A stretch of 64,000 nt of DNA from Gordionus sp. m RMFG-2023 (lineage: Eukaryota; Nematomorpha; Gordioida; Chordodea; Parachordodidae). Location: positions 29,496,623 through 29,560,622 of the forward strand of contig NC_088779.1 of assembly GCF_954871325.1 (NCBI RefSeq), read 5' to 3'. Below, piece after piece: positions 12,371-23,418 of the stretch (its first letter is position 1; each line of letters opens with the position of its first letter). The translations under genes were made by a program, and so were the position numbers. The notes beneath the pieces are model-generated. The model was given only the letters and a program-made list of their open reading frames with translations. It did not search any database and had not been told where the DNA came from.

Positions 12371-12860
12371 CAGGTGAAGATCATGAAACACTTTTGGTGG
12401 AGAATAGGACTTCTACAACATCAAGTAAGATAATTTCAAGTTTGATATGAAACATGTGACTCTAGTTTAAGTTTTTTTTGTTATATATATATAATGTAAT
12501 GTTAGTTAATCAGTTTTATTTTATTCTATGTCTTACTTTTCAACTAAAATTTTGAGAGCAGTTAATCTAATGAATCTCATTTTACTAGAAATCGAATGTT
12601 TATAATATCTATTCTATTAATAAAAAATTTCGATGTTAAATTTTGTGCCATTTATGTTGTATAATTTTATATTGGTAAGTCTATTTACTTAACACGAAAA
12701 AATCTATTATAACAATTTACCACCACATCAGCTAGAAATATATTAACTTTATAATATAAATATTTGAAATTACTGTTTTACGGGTATATACAAACATAAA
12801 TTAATTTAATATATATATATACAGGTATTCCAATTAAAAAGCTCGGATTTTCAGGTAAAT
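12368..12860 (+). other. Two exon-like islands shared by both arms
   Basis: Island 1 (about 12373-12427) is bounded by tttttcag and gtaaga; island 2 (about 12826-12857) by tatacag and gtaaat. Island 2 reads IPIKKLGFSG; in the partner arm (29885-29918, minus) the two differences I see in it fall on third codon positions and keep the same peptide. Island 1 partner (30297-30352) also stays open. This looks like short coding exons of a lost multi-exon transposon gene, but the pieces are too short to name and splice-like dinucleotides are frequent by chance. Confidence 0.25.
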
Positions 12861-13249
12861 ATATTTGAATTTGATTTATTTAAAAAAAACGCATTCATTA
12901 CAGATAATTTATTATTGCTAAATCTTTATAAAGTTTTGAAGGATCTTCTCCTGTAGAATATTTTTATTTTTTGAATGAATTATCTTTAAATATCATTTTC
13001 ATAAAGAAATATTTGTTGAAAAATTCTATACAAAATAATAAATAATGTCTATAAGTGGGATATCTTTAATATAATTATAACATTATTATAATAATGTAAA
13101 TAAATAAATATCAAATTTTTTAACTAATTGGAGAATTATGATAATATAAATAAATAAATTCATTATTTTTATTTAACTAGTTAACAAATATCAAGCAGAA
13201 GGACATAGAATTCTGAAAATATGGCACCATGAGACGAAAAACAATTAAA

Positions 13250-13735
13250 TTTATTAAACATTTACTCTTATATTTTTATATTAATTAATTTGGTATTTGG
13301 AAAATATATATTAATCAAACATATTGCATGATTATATTTATAGATCAAAATACTATGTGACTATAGCATATTAATTTTTAAATTTATTAAATTCGGTTTT
13401 ATATTATCTTTAAATTCTTAATAAAATTACTTTGTGAATAACTTATCAAATTATGGCAAGATAAGACAAAAGAATTAAAATTATTAAAAACTATTTTCTC
13501 TTATATTTTTATATTAATTAAGTTTGGCATTTGGGAATATATATTATCATTTATTCATTAATTAATCAAACATATTGCATGATTATATTAATAGATCAAA
13601 ATATTTTGTCATTATAGCATTATTTAATTTTAAAATTTATTATGTTCGGTTTTATATTATTCTTATTATTTTTCCCCATATGGTAATGGAATTTAAATAA
13701 AAATATTTTGTGAATAACTTATCAAACAAATGAAA
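13250..13735. repeat. Tandem duplication, ~240-bp unit
   Basis: Two neighbouring copies start at tactcttatatttttatatt (13264) and tctcttatatttttatatta (13497); both continue through caaacatattgcatgattat and end at tttgtgaataacttatcaaa. The partner arm has the same pair at about 29100-29470, so the duplication is older than the arms. Confidence 0.7.
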
Positions 13736-14618
13736 TTTACGGAAAATATAATGATACTATGAAATATTGTAATAAATATATCTATTTTTTCTTAAAATTG
13801 ATTATAAGTATAAAATAAGCAACCTCGCTTAACTGTCTTTCTAACTTGGTTAAATTACGTTCATAAATGCAACATTATATATCCTAAAGATCTGGAATAA
13901 AACATTTTAGCGTTCCTGTCCCGGCAAGAAATATATACTTTTCTCATCCATTTTTTAAGCTTTCCGGAAAGTATCATAAAAAGTATTCAATTTTATTTAT
14001 ATTTTATTGATTACATTCATTGATCTTAATAATAATATAGGATCAATTATTACTTCTAAATATCCAAAGACATTCAAAATTATCCATTACATCTAAGCAT
14101 CCATTAAAGTCATTCTCCAGAAATTATAATTTATTATCATAAGTAGGTGGTGGTATTCATATAAATTTTATTGTCAAAAAACACCCTTCAACATATCCAT
14201 TGAAATTTAAAATATTTTTATGTATTAATTTTATAATTATATTATTTTAAATTTGATTTGATAAAAATATTTTTTATATTAAATAATGGATAACAATATT
14301 TACTATTATTTTTCAATCTTATAAATATCTCTTAACTATATTCATTATTTTCTATCTTGTAAACCTTAATTTTCTTTTATAATTTTCCTCTTTAAGATTC
14401 CTTTCTTATTTCTACAAACATTAGCTTTCCTCATTTTATTTCTTCCAATATTTATATTATTCTTCTCATTCATAGTAAACAAAATTCCAACCTTTTAAAT
14501 ATAACAATTCACTTCTTATTTTTATTTTACTAAATTTTAAATTAAAACATACGATAATTTAAAAAATTTATGGTTATCATTAAAAATGACTTGAATTAAA
14601 ATTTTAAGGTACTAAAAC

Positions 14619-14777
14619 AACTGTGAAGCCATAAGGTTTTTGAAGAAATTTCCTAAGAGAGACTGGTCTAACGCGCCCTTGAATCGATTGATTGCAAAAA
14701 TATTTACGCTACTGGAGCAGCTGAAAAATGGTAAGGTTGTGGTAATCCACTCATATATTATGGAAAATATTGATTAA
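14619..14777 (+). pseudogene. Mariner-like transposase DNA-binding segment
   Basis: The frame reads AIRFLKKFPKRDWSNAPLNR then LIAKI, the first helix-turn-helix pattern (FPxKxWxxxxLxxLIxKI) of a group of Tc1/mariner-like transposases. A +1 change of frame then gives ATGAAEK followed by GCGNP, as in the family's KIxxTGxAxRxxGSGRP linker. After about 14777 nothing more of a transposase is visible. The partner arm carries the same piece (28705-28855). Family call is by pattern memory; the piece is about 50 residues. Confidence 0.5.
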
Positions 14778-16049
14778 GTTTTTATTAAAATTATTTATGT
14801 CATATTAAAAATATTAAAGATGTTCTAACACCATTTCTTGACATTTTTCAAAAGAAAGTACTATCAAAAACATACCATATTTTTCGTTCTTTTAACTTAT
14901 ATCGCTTAGCGAGTAAGTGATGTAAGAAAGTGAAATTTCCCTTATACCAAATATAAAAATATTCTGAAGGGTTCGGGTTAAATCCTTAGTTGATTTTAAT
15001 TTTTTTTAAATATCATTATTCTCAAAAATTTTAATTTTTTTTATTAAATAATTAACTTTTATTATTTTTAATTTGTTTATAATGACATATTTGTGTTTAT
15101 TATGTTTAGTTGAGTAGATAGTAGAGAGTATTAGCTTGGTAAAAAAAAATTATAAACTTAAAATGGAATTAGAAAAGTGAGCAATAATAGTGGTAAACTA
15201 CTTTTCCCTAGGGTTGTTAACCAGGTTATTTCATACGCATAAGATTTTCTATCATGTTATAATGTTAGTTTTAAATGAGCTAAAATAAAAAGCGAAACTA
15301 TATGTAGACTTATCCTTTTTTAATATTATTATTATTAGTTCCTTTTTAGAATTAAAATTATCTTTAATAAAGAAGAATTAGACCATTAAAAACTAATTTA
15401 AAAAAGTTCGGGAATATTAATAATGGATTGATTCTTCTCTTTTTGAAAATTTATTGTATAATAGTTACATCCTTGTTCAGAAAAATTTATCGGTTTGTTT
15501 TAGTTTTCTGGGTTCTATTAGGTCGAAAACTTTGGTAAGATAATAATAAATACGAAATAATATTATATATAAAAAATAGTATACAGTTAATATTTATCTT
15601 TTTTTTAAATATAGGTTAAATGGAATGGCTTAAACTTAATAATTCTTTGATTACGATATATTGGATTATCTATTTTTCCTCAAAGACTAATATATAAGAT
15701 ATAAATGAATTTCAAAATTTAATATAACTCTTTTATCCTAAAAATAAATTACCAATCGTATTAATTATATTATATATGAATTGTAGACAATTTTTCCAAT
15801 AACTATTTAGCTATATAATTTACATAAAAAAATCTATGAAAAGGCTAATATATATAAATTAAATAAAGTTTAAACCCATCATAGCAAAATTTTCTTAAAT
15901 TTATTGGGTAGGTATTCTAAACATGATAGAAAACATTTAAAATAACTCAAAAAATAATTTAAAGTTGAAAAAATAACACATTACCGGGAAAACATTGACG
16001 TTAAAATATAAATTATTGATTGTACACTCTCATCACACTCCTAGACACT
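14778..16049. other. Arm DNA, no gene seen
   Basis: A/T-rich arm sequence matching 27400-28700 in reverse. No open frame or motif recognised. Confidence 0.5.
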
Positions 16050-16269
16050 AGTGTTGTTAAACGACTCATTTTAAGCCGGTTTTTTAAACGGCTAACTTAA
16101 TATTTTAGCCAGAAAAATATTGTCTAAGCCTCTAGATTTCTAGAATACATGTCCACACCTTTGTTCCTTCTATGAGCAAAATCTTCAGGCTTGCGTAAAA
16201 TTTTTCTGGATGAAATATTGAATCAGCCATTTTTTAAAATCGGCTAAAAACGAGCCATTTAACAACACT
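16050..16269. mobile_element. MITE, 220 bp, best copy
   Basis: Ends are agtgttgttaaacgactc and, on the other strand, agtgttgttaaatggctc, giving terminal inverted repeats of about 28 bp with few mismatches. Subterminal ttttagcc and ggctaa motifs are also inverted. Flanks show cta on both sides, too little to fix the target size. The partner arm near 27345-27400 lacks it. Too small to encode anything; superfamily unknown, with hAT or Tc1 both possible. Confidence 0.7.
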
Positions 16270-16364
16270 ACTAATGAAAAAATATTTGTAAGGGAATGGA
16301 TCTTTCAAAATTTACGCAAATGAATTTATAATAATGAAATAAAATATAATTAAATTAAAACAGT

Positions 16365-16505
16365 CTTAAATATTTCTCTAACTCTTCTATATATTTAAAA
16401 CAAATATTTTAAATTTCGAGTCAATTAATAATTATTCTTAAGTAAATTATGAAAATATAGTGGGAACAATTATATGATAAAAATAAACATATTTCATTAG
16501 GTTTA
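16365..16505 (+). repeat. Fragment of the 33490-40110 tandem unit
   Basis: The text tctctaactcttctatatat and ggaacaattatatgataaaa repeats that at 33800-33900 and 39480-39600 in the same orientation. So the centre of the palindrome begins with a piece in right-arm orientation. Confidence 0.6.
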
Positions 16506-16509
16506 TTAA

Positions 16510-17915
16510 ACAGGTATCGTAGCACCCTGCTGTCCAAACCTGTCGGTGACTGCCATTTGTAAGCTCAGAAATTTATCTTATCATATGTCTTTACATATCA
16601 GTCTTCGAAGAAACCTGAAATTTTGACAGTATCTTATTAGGATAACCTGGTAGTAAGGATCAATTTAATTGAAGATTTATTGTTCACTCGAAGTAAAGTT
16701 ATTAGTGAAACGATCAATGATATAAACCTAAAAGAGATTGTTAAATTAATAAAAAATCATTGGCATATGGATAATAATTAATCGGAAAGTTTAAAAAAAT
16801 TTATCTTAATTAAAGATAATATTTCTTTCGAAGATAGTCTTTTATTTTATAATGATAGAATCATCATTCCTGATAATCTAAAAAAAGAGGTTTTGAATGT
16901 TATCCATCGAGGACATCGGGAATAGTGGGGATGAAATCATGCCGATACTATGTCTTCTGGACAAATCTTGACCGAGATGTTGAAAAATTCGTAAAAAACT
17001 GCAAAAGTTGTCAGGATGGAAGACCGGGAGCCAGAGAAGTACCATTATACAATTGGAATATTCCTACCCGACCTTGGGAAAGAATACACATTGATTTGAC
17101 AGGCCCCGTGTCTGGAAAGTAGTGGTTAATTTGCGTAGACGCTTTCACCAAATATGTTGAAGTTGCAATTTTAAAAAATATTAATTCAACGAGTGTAATT
17201 AATAATCTGCATAATTATTTCGCTAGATTTGGTTTACCTCGTTACATTGTCTCAGATAACGGTACTCAGTTTACTGGATCTGAATTCAAAACGTTTATTT
17301 TTAAAAATAATATAAAACATTTTAGATCGGCCCCTTATAACCCCAAGTCAAATGGTTTGGCTGAGCGCTATATACGTACGATAAAGACGCGTTTCTATTC
17401 TGGAAGGAGAAGTGGGACTCCGGACCAGTTAAATTTAGCGAATGTTTTAATTACACACCGTAATACTCCAAACGCAACTAACGGTAAATCCCCTGCCGAA
17501 ATGATGTTTGGAAGGCCGCTCAGGATGACGTTAGATCAATGGAAATTATCTACTAGAGAAAGGACTGAAAACGCGTTATGGAAAAAAATTATAATGATAG
17601 GAATCTTGAGCAGCGTGAATTTAGAGAAAAGCAAAAGGGTTGGGTAAAAAACGAAAGGACTGCGGGATGGTATTAAGAAATAGTGGTTCAACGGAAAAGT
17701 GCAATATTGTATGATGTTGAGTCTGAGGGTATTGTAAAAAAAACAAGCATGCCGACCAACTGAGGGAAGCTCATGTACAAGTTAAAGAAACACTCATGAC
17801 AATGACTGAGGATTTGGACATTGCAGAACATAATGGAAATACAACTCTAGAAAAAGAGTTTCGAAACCCCCATTACGTTATTATGATGAATTGAATTTAT
17901 AGTGGGGATAAATGT
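16510..17915 (+). mobile_element. Ty3/gypsy-like pol fossil (integrase)
   Basis: An internal fragment of an LTR retrotransposon. Integrase parts can be seen in order: the zinc-binding end with NCKSCQ (near 16998-17015), the core with HIDLTGP (near 17090), SDNGTQF (near 17252), and NGLAERYIRT (near 17350), i.e. the D, D and E signatures, then a C-terminal tail to about 17890. A purine-rich tract (gtggggataaa, near 17900) followed by tgtaatg may mark the start of a 3' LTR. No matching 5' LTR, gag or reverse transcriptase is present. Broken, with several breaks; old. Confidence 0.8.
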
Positions 17916-17929
17916 AATGTATTTAAACA

Positions 17930-20500
17930 AATTGATTTTTTATATTCGCTTAAAGATACAATTTATTTATAATTTATAAAAATAGAAAAACATATATATA
18001 TATAGCTGATAATATTAAATTAATCACTTTACAATAAATTTTGGATACGATTGAATTGTAAATTTATAGTTAAATTTAATCGACACAACAAAATTAACAA
18101 ACTTATTACTTAATTTCTGAATAAAAGTATTAGATAAATCTCCAGTGCATTCTTGAACTCACTCAGCATAAATAAAAAACGCTCTTTTGGCATAACTTTA
18201 ATCCACTTTGTATCTTGCAAACAATTCCTCTGGGATTTCATCTCATAGACTCTCTTGCCCCTTCCATTTAGTCATTAAAATGTCAAAAATATTCATACCC
18301 GATGGGTGATAATCACTCATTTTAGCAAGTTGCTTTGAATCTTTTAAAAATCTCAATTCCGTTAGGATTAAAAACAATTATAGTAAATTATAGAATAAAA
18401 TTTGTTGTTAAATAAAATGAGGGTAATTTAATATGTAAAAAAATTACATGAATATTAAAAAATAACCATGACTTAAAAGTAAAATGGGAAAATAAAGTTA
18501 GCTGTAATAAAGGATTTATTTAAAGACCATTATTAATAGATATATAAAAAATTATAGCCTAGATATAAAATATCGTAGCTAATGTCAAATTAATTAATAT
18601 AAATATAAAATACCTCTCATTGTAAATCCAAGAAGAGATATTAGGATAAGGACTATATACATATCAACTTTGATAATTTTAAATTTGAAAAAAAATTATT
18701 TTATACAATTGGAAAATAAATTGTTTATATAGTTTTTTTTAAGTTTCAAATGGGTTTAATATGTTTGTTAAATTATTTTTAGTTCACCATTGAACTTATG
18801 TTTGTTTTTTTTAGTCAAATAAGATGGGTTTAATATATTTGTTAAATTATAATTTTTAGTTCATCTTTGAACTTATGTTTGTTTAAATTCTTATTTATTT
18901 TTATAGTCTTTTTTGGTCAAATAAGATGGGTTTAATATATTTGTTAAATTATAATATTTGGTTTACCTTTGAACTTATGTTTGTTTAAATTCTTATTTGT
19001 TTAAACTTCATAATTATAATGAGTTCGTTTATCAATATTAGCTACATTAAAAATTTATTTAGTATTTACATATATAATCAAGAACTATAACCCCAATAGA
19101 AAACTATCAATAAATAATATAATTATATTCCCGGGGTTTTAGAAATATCTTGCGAACATGTTATTATGGGATTATTCCCATTATTAATTATAATATGAGG
19201 GAAAATTGCATAATACTATAATTTGGTATTATATCAGCCACTAACTTCAAATAATACTACTTACATATTATTATATTAAAATATTTTGGATAAAATCTAT
19301 TTCATATTTTATCCATTTAATAAGAATCAGGTAAAACTTACTGCATCCCTATTGAGTTGGAGCTCAAAATTGGGTAAATCGGATGGGTGCTTGGCACCTT
19401 CGGAGGCTCTCTGCTGAAAAAACATTATAGGCGGCCATTTTTTTACATAATATATATCGTTAATTTTTAGAAGATATAAAACGTTATACCAGCGAGATCG
19501 AACGATTTATTAAGATAAATGAATCTAGCTAGATATTTGAAATTCGTGGGGAAAAGGGGACAAATTTAAAATGAAATATTAGTAAATTCTTTTTTGATTC
19601 GATTTGAGCAAAAATTTTTAATTTTACTTTGAAATTAATTGTTATAAAAATATGATTGAGCACATGATATTTCAAATCAACTACCAAATTCTTAAATTTT
19701 GGTGAAAATCGATTGAAAATTTACAATTTTTTTTTTCGGACTGTTTAAAGGTCTTTGAGTCATTTTACTGACCTATCAAATAAAAAATTTAAAGAAATTT
19801 TAAATTTTATCGAAATTTTAAATTTTATCAAAACTTTAATGAATATTGAAGTTTGGAATCATCAGGATTACAGGCCATTTTAACTTATTAGCTTTATTGA
19901 TTAAATATACTTTATTTTTAGTGAAATATTTTTTTTTTGTTAAAAATAACGTGTAATTTAGATTTGAAAAAAATATTTCATATATATATATATTACGAAT
20001 TCCAGATGAATTAAAATGATAAAACGCTTTGCGCATGTTGTATATATATATATATAGATAGTAATTAAATTAAGAAATTTATTTTATGTGAAAAATTGAT
20101 CATAAATATATTTCTGGGCCGACCCGGAATTTTTTTAATTTTATTTAAGATTGAATAATTTAAATGTATGATTTTTCTTTCACAAAAAATTATTGCGTGT
20201 TGGACCATAAAAACCTTTAAAAAAAATTGTGCACCGCTTTAATCCAGATAGTGGCCAGGCCAAAATACATTTTTAAAATTCCAAATTCCTGGTAAGCAGC
20301 CTTTAGGCTATAAGCGGCCTCCTGCTGAGGTCCAAAAATATAAACATAGAAATAAGAGTACTAACATACATATGCCCTCAATATATAGACATTTATTTAC
20401 CGAAGATTTATAATTCTACATATTTTTTTTTCCGCATCATTATGTTTCATCGAGATTTTATTCCCAAAGTTATTATTTTCTTCAGCCATTTTTTTTTAAG
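17930..20500 (+). repeat. 2.5-kb repeat family, copy B
   Basis: Same orientation as copy C (47980-50950). Shared landmarks: cgatgggtgataatcac (18301), gaactataaccccaatag (19082), gagctcaaaattgggtaaat (19361), ccgacccggaatttttttaa (20120) and gctgaggtccaaaaatata (20324), then tcccaaagttattattttc (20462). The internal ~110-bp unit occurs three times (18750-19010). Downstream it lacks the AGAA tract of copy C. Confidence 0.75.
18170..18365 (-). other. Coding-like island in the repeat family
   Basis: On the minus strand one frame reads ILTELRFLKDSKQLAKM, SDYHPSGMNIFDILMTKWKG and, after a stop, DEIPEELFARYKVD. Copy C (48420-48630) keeps SDYHPSDKNIFDILMT. I do not recognise the protein. It may be the remains of the gene of an unknown autonomous element from which the repeat descends. 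Confidence 0.3.
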
Positions 20501-20854
20501 ATTATATGGAAGGTTATAAGCCCTCTCCCGCCTTGGGTAAGCTTTTTAAGTTTAGGTAAACATTATTAATAAATTTATTTCATTTAAAAGTTTAATGATA
20601 ATAATTATAAAATATAAGGTACAATGGTAATAATTATAAAGTACAAAATATAATATCATAACATGTTTTTTATGAGGTATCTCTATCTATATTTTTATTA
20701 TAATATTACAAATATTTTAAAAAGGTTAAAAATTTATATAAACAAGTTAAGTGTACTTTTATAGATATATTATAAAAAAATTATCCCTAGATGTTCGGAT
20801 ACTTGGCATTTGGGGGAATATTAAACGTTTATAGATGGGATTCATTTTTATGAT
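20501..20854. other. A/T-rich spacer, nothing seen
   Basis: No open frame, tandem repeat or relation to other parts noticed, apart from scattered T runs. Confidence 0.4.
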
Positions 20855-23358
20855 TCGTATCATTGGCCCATTAAAGTTTTAAACTCTCAACCTTATTTCC
20901 TGTGTAGTTCAAAGGCTTTCATTGTGTGCCCATTCCACCTATGTCTGTTATACTAGTATTCTTGTACTTCGCACCTTATCCTTAGAAATCATTCTCAGTA
21001 TTCTCATCTCCATAGTTTGTAGAATTCTCTCTTCTGATTCTTTGGTTGGCTATGTTTCCAAACTATATAGAATAGTTGATTGCACTATGGAACTGTAAAT
21101 TTTTCCCTTCAATTTGTGTAAGATTCTTTTGTCAAAGAGAACTCCTAAAGATTTCCACTTTAAGCACCCTTGATTAATTTTACTCACTATTTCTCTATTG
21201 AGCCCTTTGTTTGTATAGTGGAGTCGAACCCGTTATCTGCCATTCATTCTGTTTCATCTCCTCCTATCACCATATATTCTATCTTTTCTCAATTTTACTT
21301 TTAGTCCGTACTTTTCTAGGATATTTATCTAACTGATCTTTCTTTCATTTCATCCTTGGATTCGGCAACTATCATATTCCACGGGACTGTTTATGGTATA
21401 GACGTGATAATACATCTATTAGTGTTATGAAAAGAATTGGACTGAGAGCTGACCACTTATGAACACCTTCGGTTATTGCGAAGCCTGTTGAAGTACCAGT
21501 TATGCTAAGGACCATTGTTGTATGGCCCATATACCTATTCTGTATTATTCTTATTTATTATTCGGGAACCTTTTTGTGTCGTAGAGCCCAGCAGAAAAGT
21601 TTTCTTGGGATTCTAGGGCTTTTCTGGATCGAGAAAGGCCATGTGTAGTTTTTTATTCTTTTCCCTGCATTCATTTGCCAAATTACGTGGATTGCGACAG
21701 TCGTTTATCTTTCAGACATAATGCCAAACTGATTCTCCTATTTTGACTATGTCTCTTAACCATTTTTCTATTATTTTTTCGTAGAGTTTTAGACAGTGTG
21801 ACATAAGTTTTATGCCTCTATAATTAAACAATTGTGTGGATCCCCGTTATTTTTGATGATAGGAACTGAATAGCTCTACCTCCATTTTTGAGGAATCTCT
21901 TCGTTTTCCAGTATTTTATTGTTCAGATTTCTGAAAAAATATATTCCATCATCTCTTAGTGCTTTAAGGCTTTTTATTGAAATATAATTTGGGCCCCTGG
22001 ATTTGTTGTTCTTTCATATATTTGAGGCATGTCATTATTTCTTTTCTGTTATTGGTTGCATAGGTTATGTCATTGGGACTGTTCATCTAGATGTAGTATG
22101 TGACTGAAAATATTCTTTCCATCTATTCATTATTTCTTTTTCATTTAATATAATTTTCCATCTTTTTTGATTACTTTGGAGCTATATTTATATCCTTAGA
22201 ATCCTTTTCTCGCTGTTTGGCTAATCTGTATAATTTATTTTGCACTTCTGGTATGTAATTCTTTATCCATGTCATCGTATTTTATAGCTTTGGCCCTATA
22301 AACACCGACTTTGTTATTCTCTTGGATTTTTTTCTCTAGTCTTATCTGGCTTTTTGGATATGTCCATATTTTGTATAGGGCTTTTTTCTTCTGTATATTG
22401 GTTTGTACCTCTTCACTCCACCATCATAGTTCTTTGTATGATTTGTTACCTCCCCTTGTCCTAGTGTTGATTTGGCAGTGTCTATTAATCTGGAAGAAAT
22501 CTGTCCACATTTTTTTCACTGACTTGTAAGGAATCTATTATTTCAATTTTTGCATTGATTGCAAAGGCATCTGTCATTGATTTTAAACTACCCCATTTGA
22601 TGCATTTTTCTAGTTTTATCTTGTTTTGAGTGGATTTATTAGTGTGTAAATCCATGAATAGTAACTTGTGTCGCGCGGCAATATCTTCTGGGATGACTTT
22701 GTAGTCTATTACATCTTTTAATCTTCTGCTAGAGATTAGCATGTAATCTAACAGCTTTTTCCTTATAGCATTTTCATATGTTATTAAATGAATGTCCTTT
22801 TTCTATTAATAGGTGTTTGTTAAGACAAGGTCGAAGGCTTGCGCAAATTTCAGTACAAGCTCTCCTTCATCATTTCTTTCTCCATATCCAAAACCACCAT
22901 TATACCTTTTTAAGCTCTTTGTTACTTTTTCTATATGCACATTTCAATCTCCACTTAATATAACTAGGTCATCCTTAGGAATTTTTATTGTAGTTTTATT
23001 AAGGATAGCTCTTAAGTCTTCTCTTCTTCTTTGCATCCCGTTTGAGGAGCATATACTGAAAGAATATATAGTATTGTTTGACCAATGCAAAGTTTTATTT
23101 TTATTAGTCTATCAGATAGATATCCTGTTAACTTCGACCACTGGGTAGGTTAGATATTGACTATGGATGATGCCTATACCATTCCTATTACTAACAATTC
23201 CATTATAGTACAATTTATAAAAAATCTACAATCAAAGTCCTCTGACTTTTCCATTTCGTCTCTTGTATGCACGTTATATCCACTTTTCTCTTATTCAACA
23301 TGGATGCCAATTCTCTTGTCCTATCTTTAAGTGTACCAATATTCAAACTTGCTAACCT
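20855..23358 (-). mobile_element. RTE (BovB-like) LINE, minus copy
   Basis: Minus-strand remnant of an RTE-clade non-LTR retrotransposon in the order endonuclease, reverse transcriptase, C-terminal domain. Visible: RLASLNIGTLK near 23350, CIQETKWK near 23270 (AP-endonuclease E), GDxNVH near 22945 and GGFGYGERNDEGE near 22890 (GDLNGHVG and GYGxRNxDGE motifs), LDYMLISSRRLKDVIDYKVI near 22740-22690, then RT pieces and KLKGKIYSSIVQSTILYS near 21100. The RT catalytic FADD box has been lost: PWNMIVAESKDEMKE (near 21370) jumps straight past it. Many frame changes and stops. The 3' end is near 20855 without an obvious tail. The 5' end stops at nearly the same point as the plus copy. Confidence 0.85.
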
Positions 23359-23418
23359 CGTTTGTATCCTTCATTTGTTTATTGCGAAAAGTAAAATAAG
23401 GTCAAAGCAAAGAAAAGA

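Larger units (their letters stand above)
1..16362. repeat. Left arm of giant inverted duplication
   Basis: Read from right to left this arm follows the same order as 27245-53410. Pairs seen: 1-1113 with 52320-53410; 2347-2690 with 51930-52320; 2820-5270 with 47980-49760; 6300-8780 with 45930-47970; 8830-16362 with 27245-34405. The arms differ by many substitutions and short indels, so this is an old duplication and not an assembly hairpin. Gaps in the match are explained by insertions listed separately. The outer end at base 1 is cut by the window edge. Inner boundary is taken where the inverted match stops near the words acagtcttaa (16355) and gactgtctta (27249). Confidence 0.85.

Noticed and set aside
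21200-21260. gtggagtcgaacccgtta resembling a tRNA T-loop
   Set aside because: Part of the RTE LINE (C-terminal coding region); no clover-leaf partner sequences around it.
22311-23148. Plus-strand open frames of 61-111 codons
   Set aside because: Antisense shadows of the minus-strand RTE LINE.
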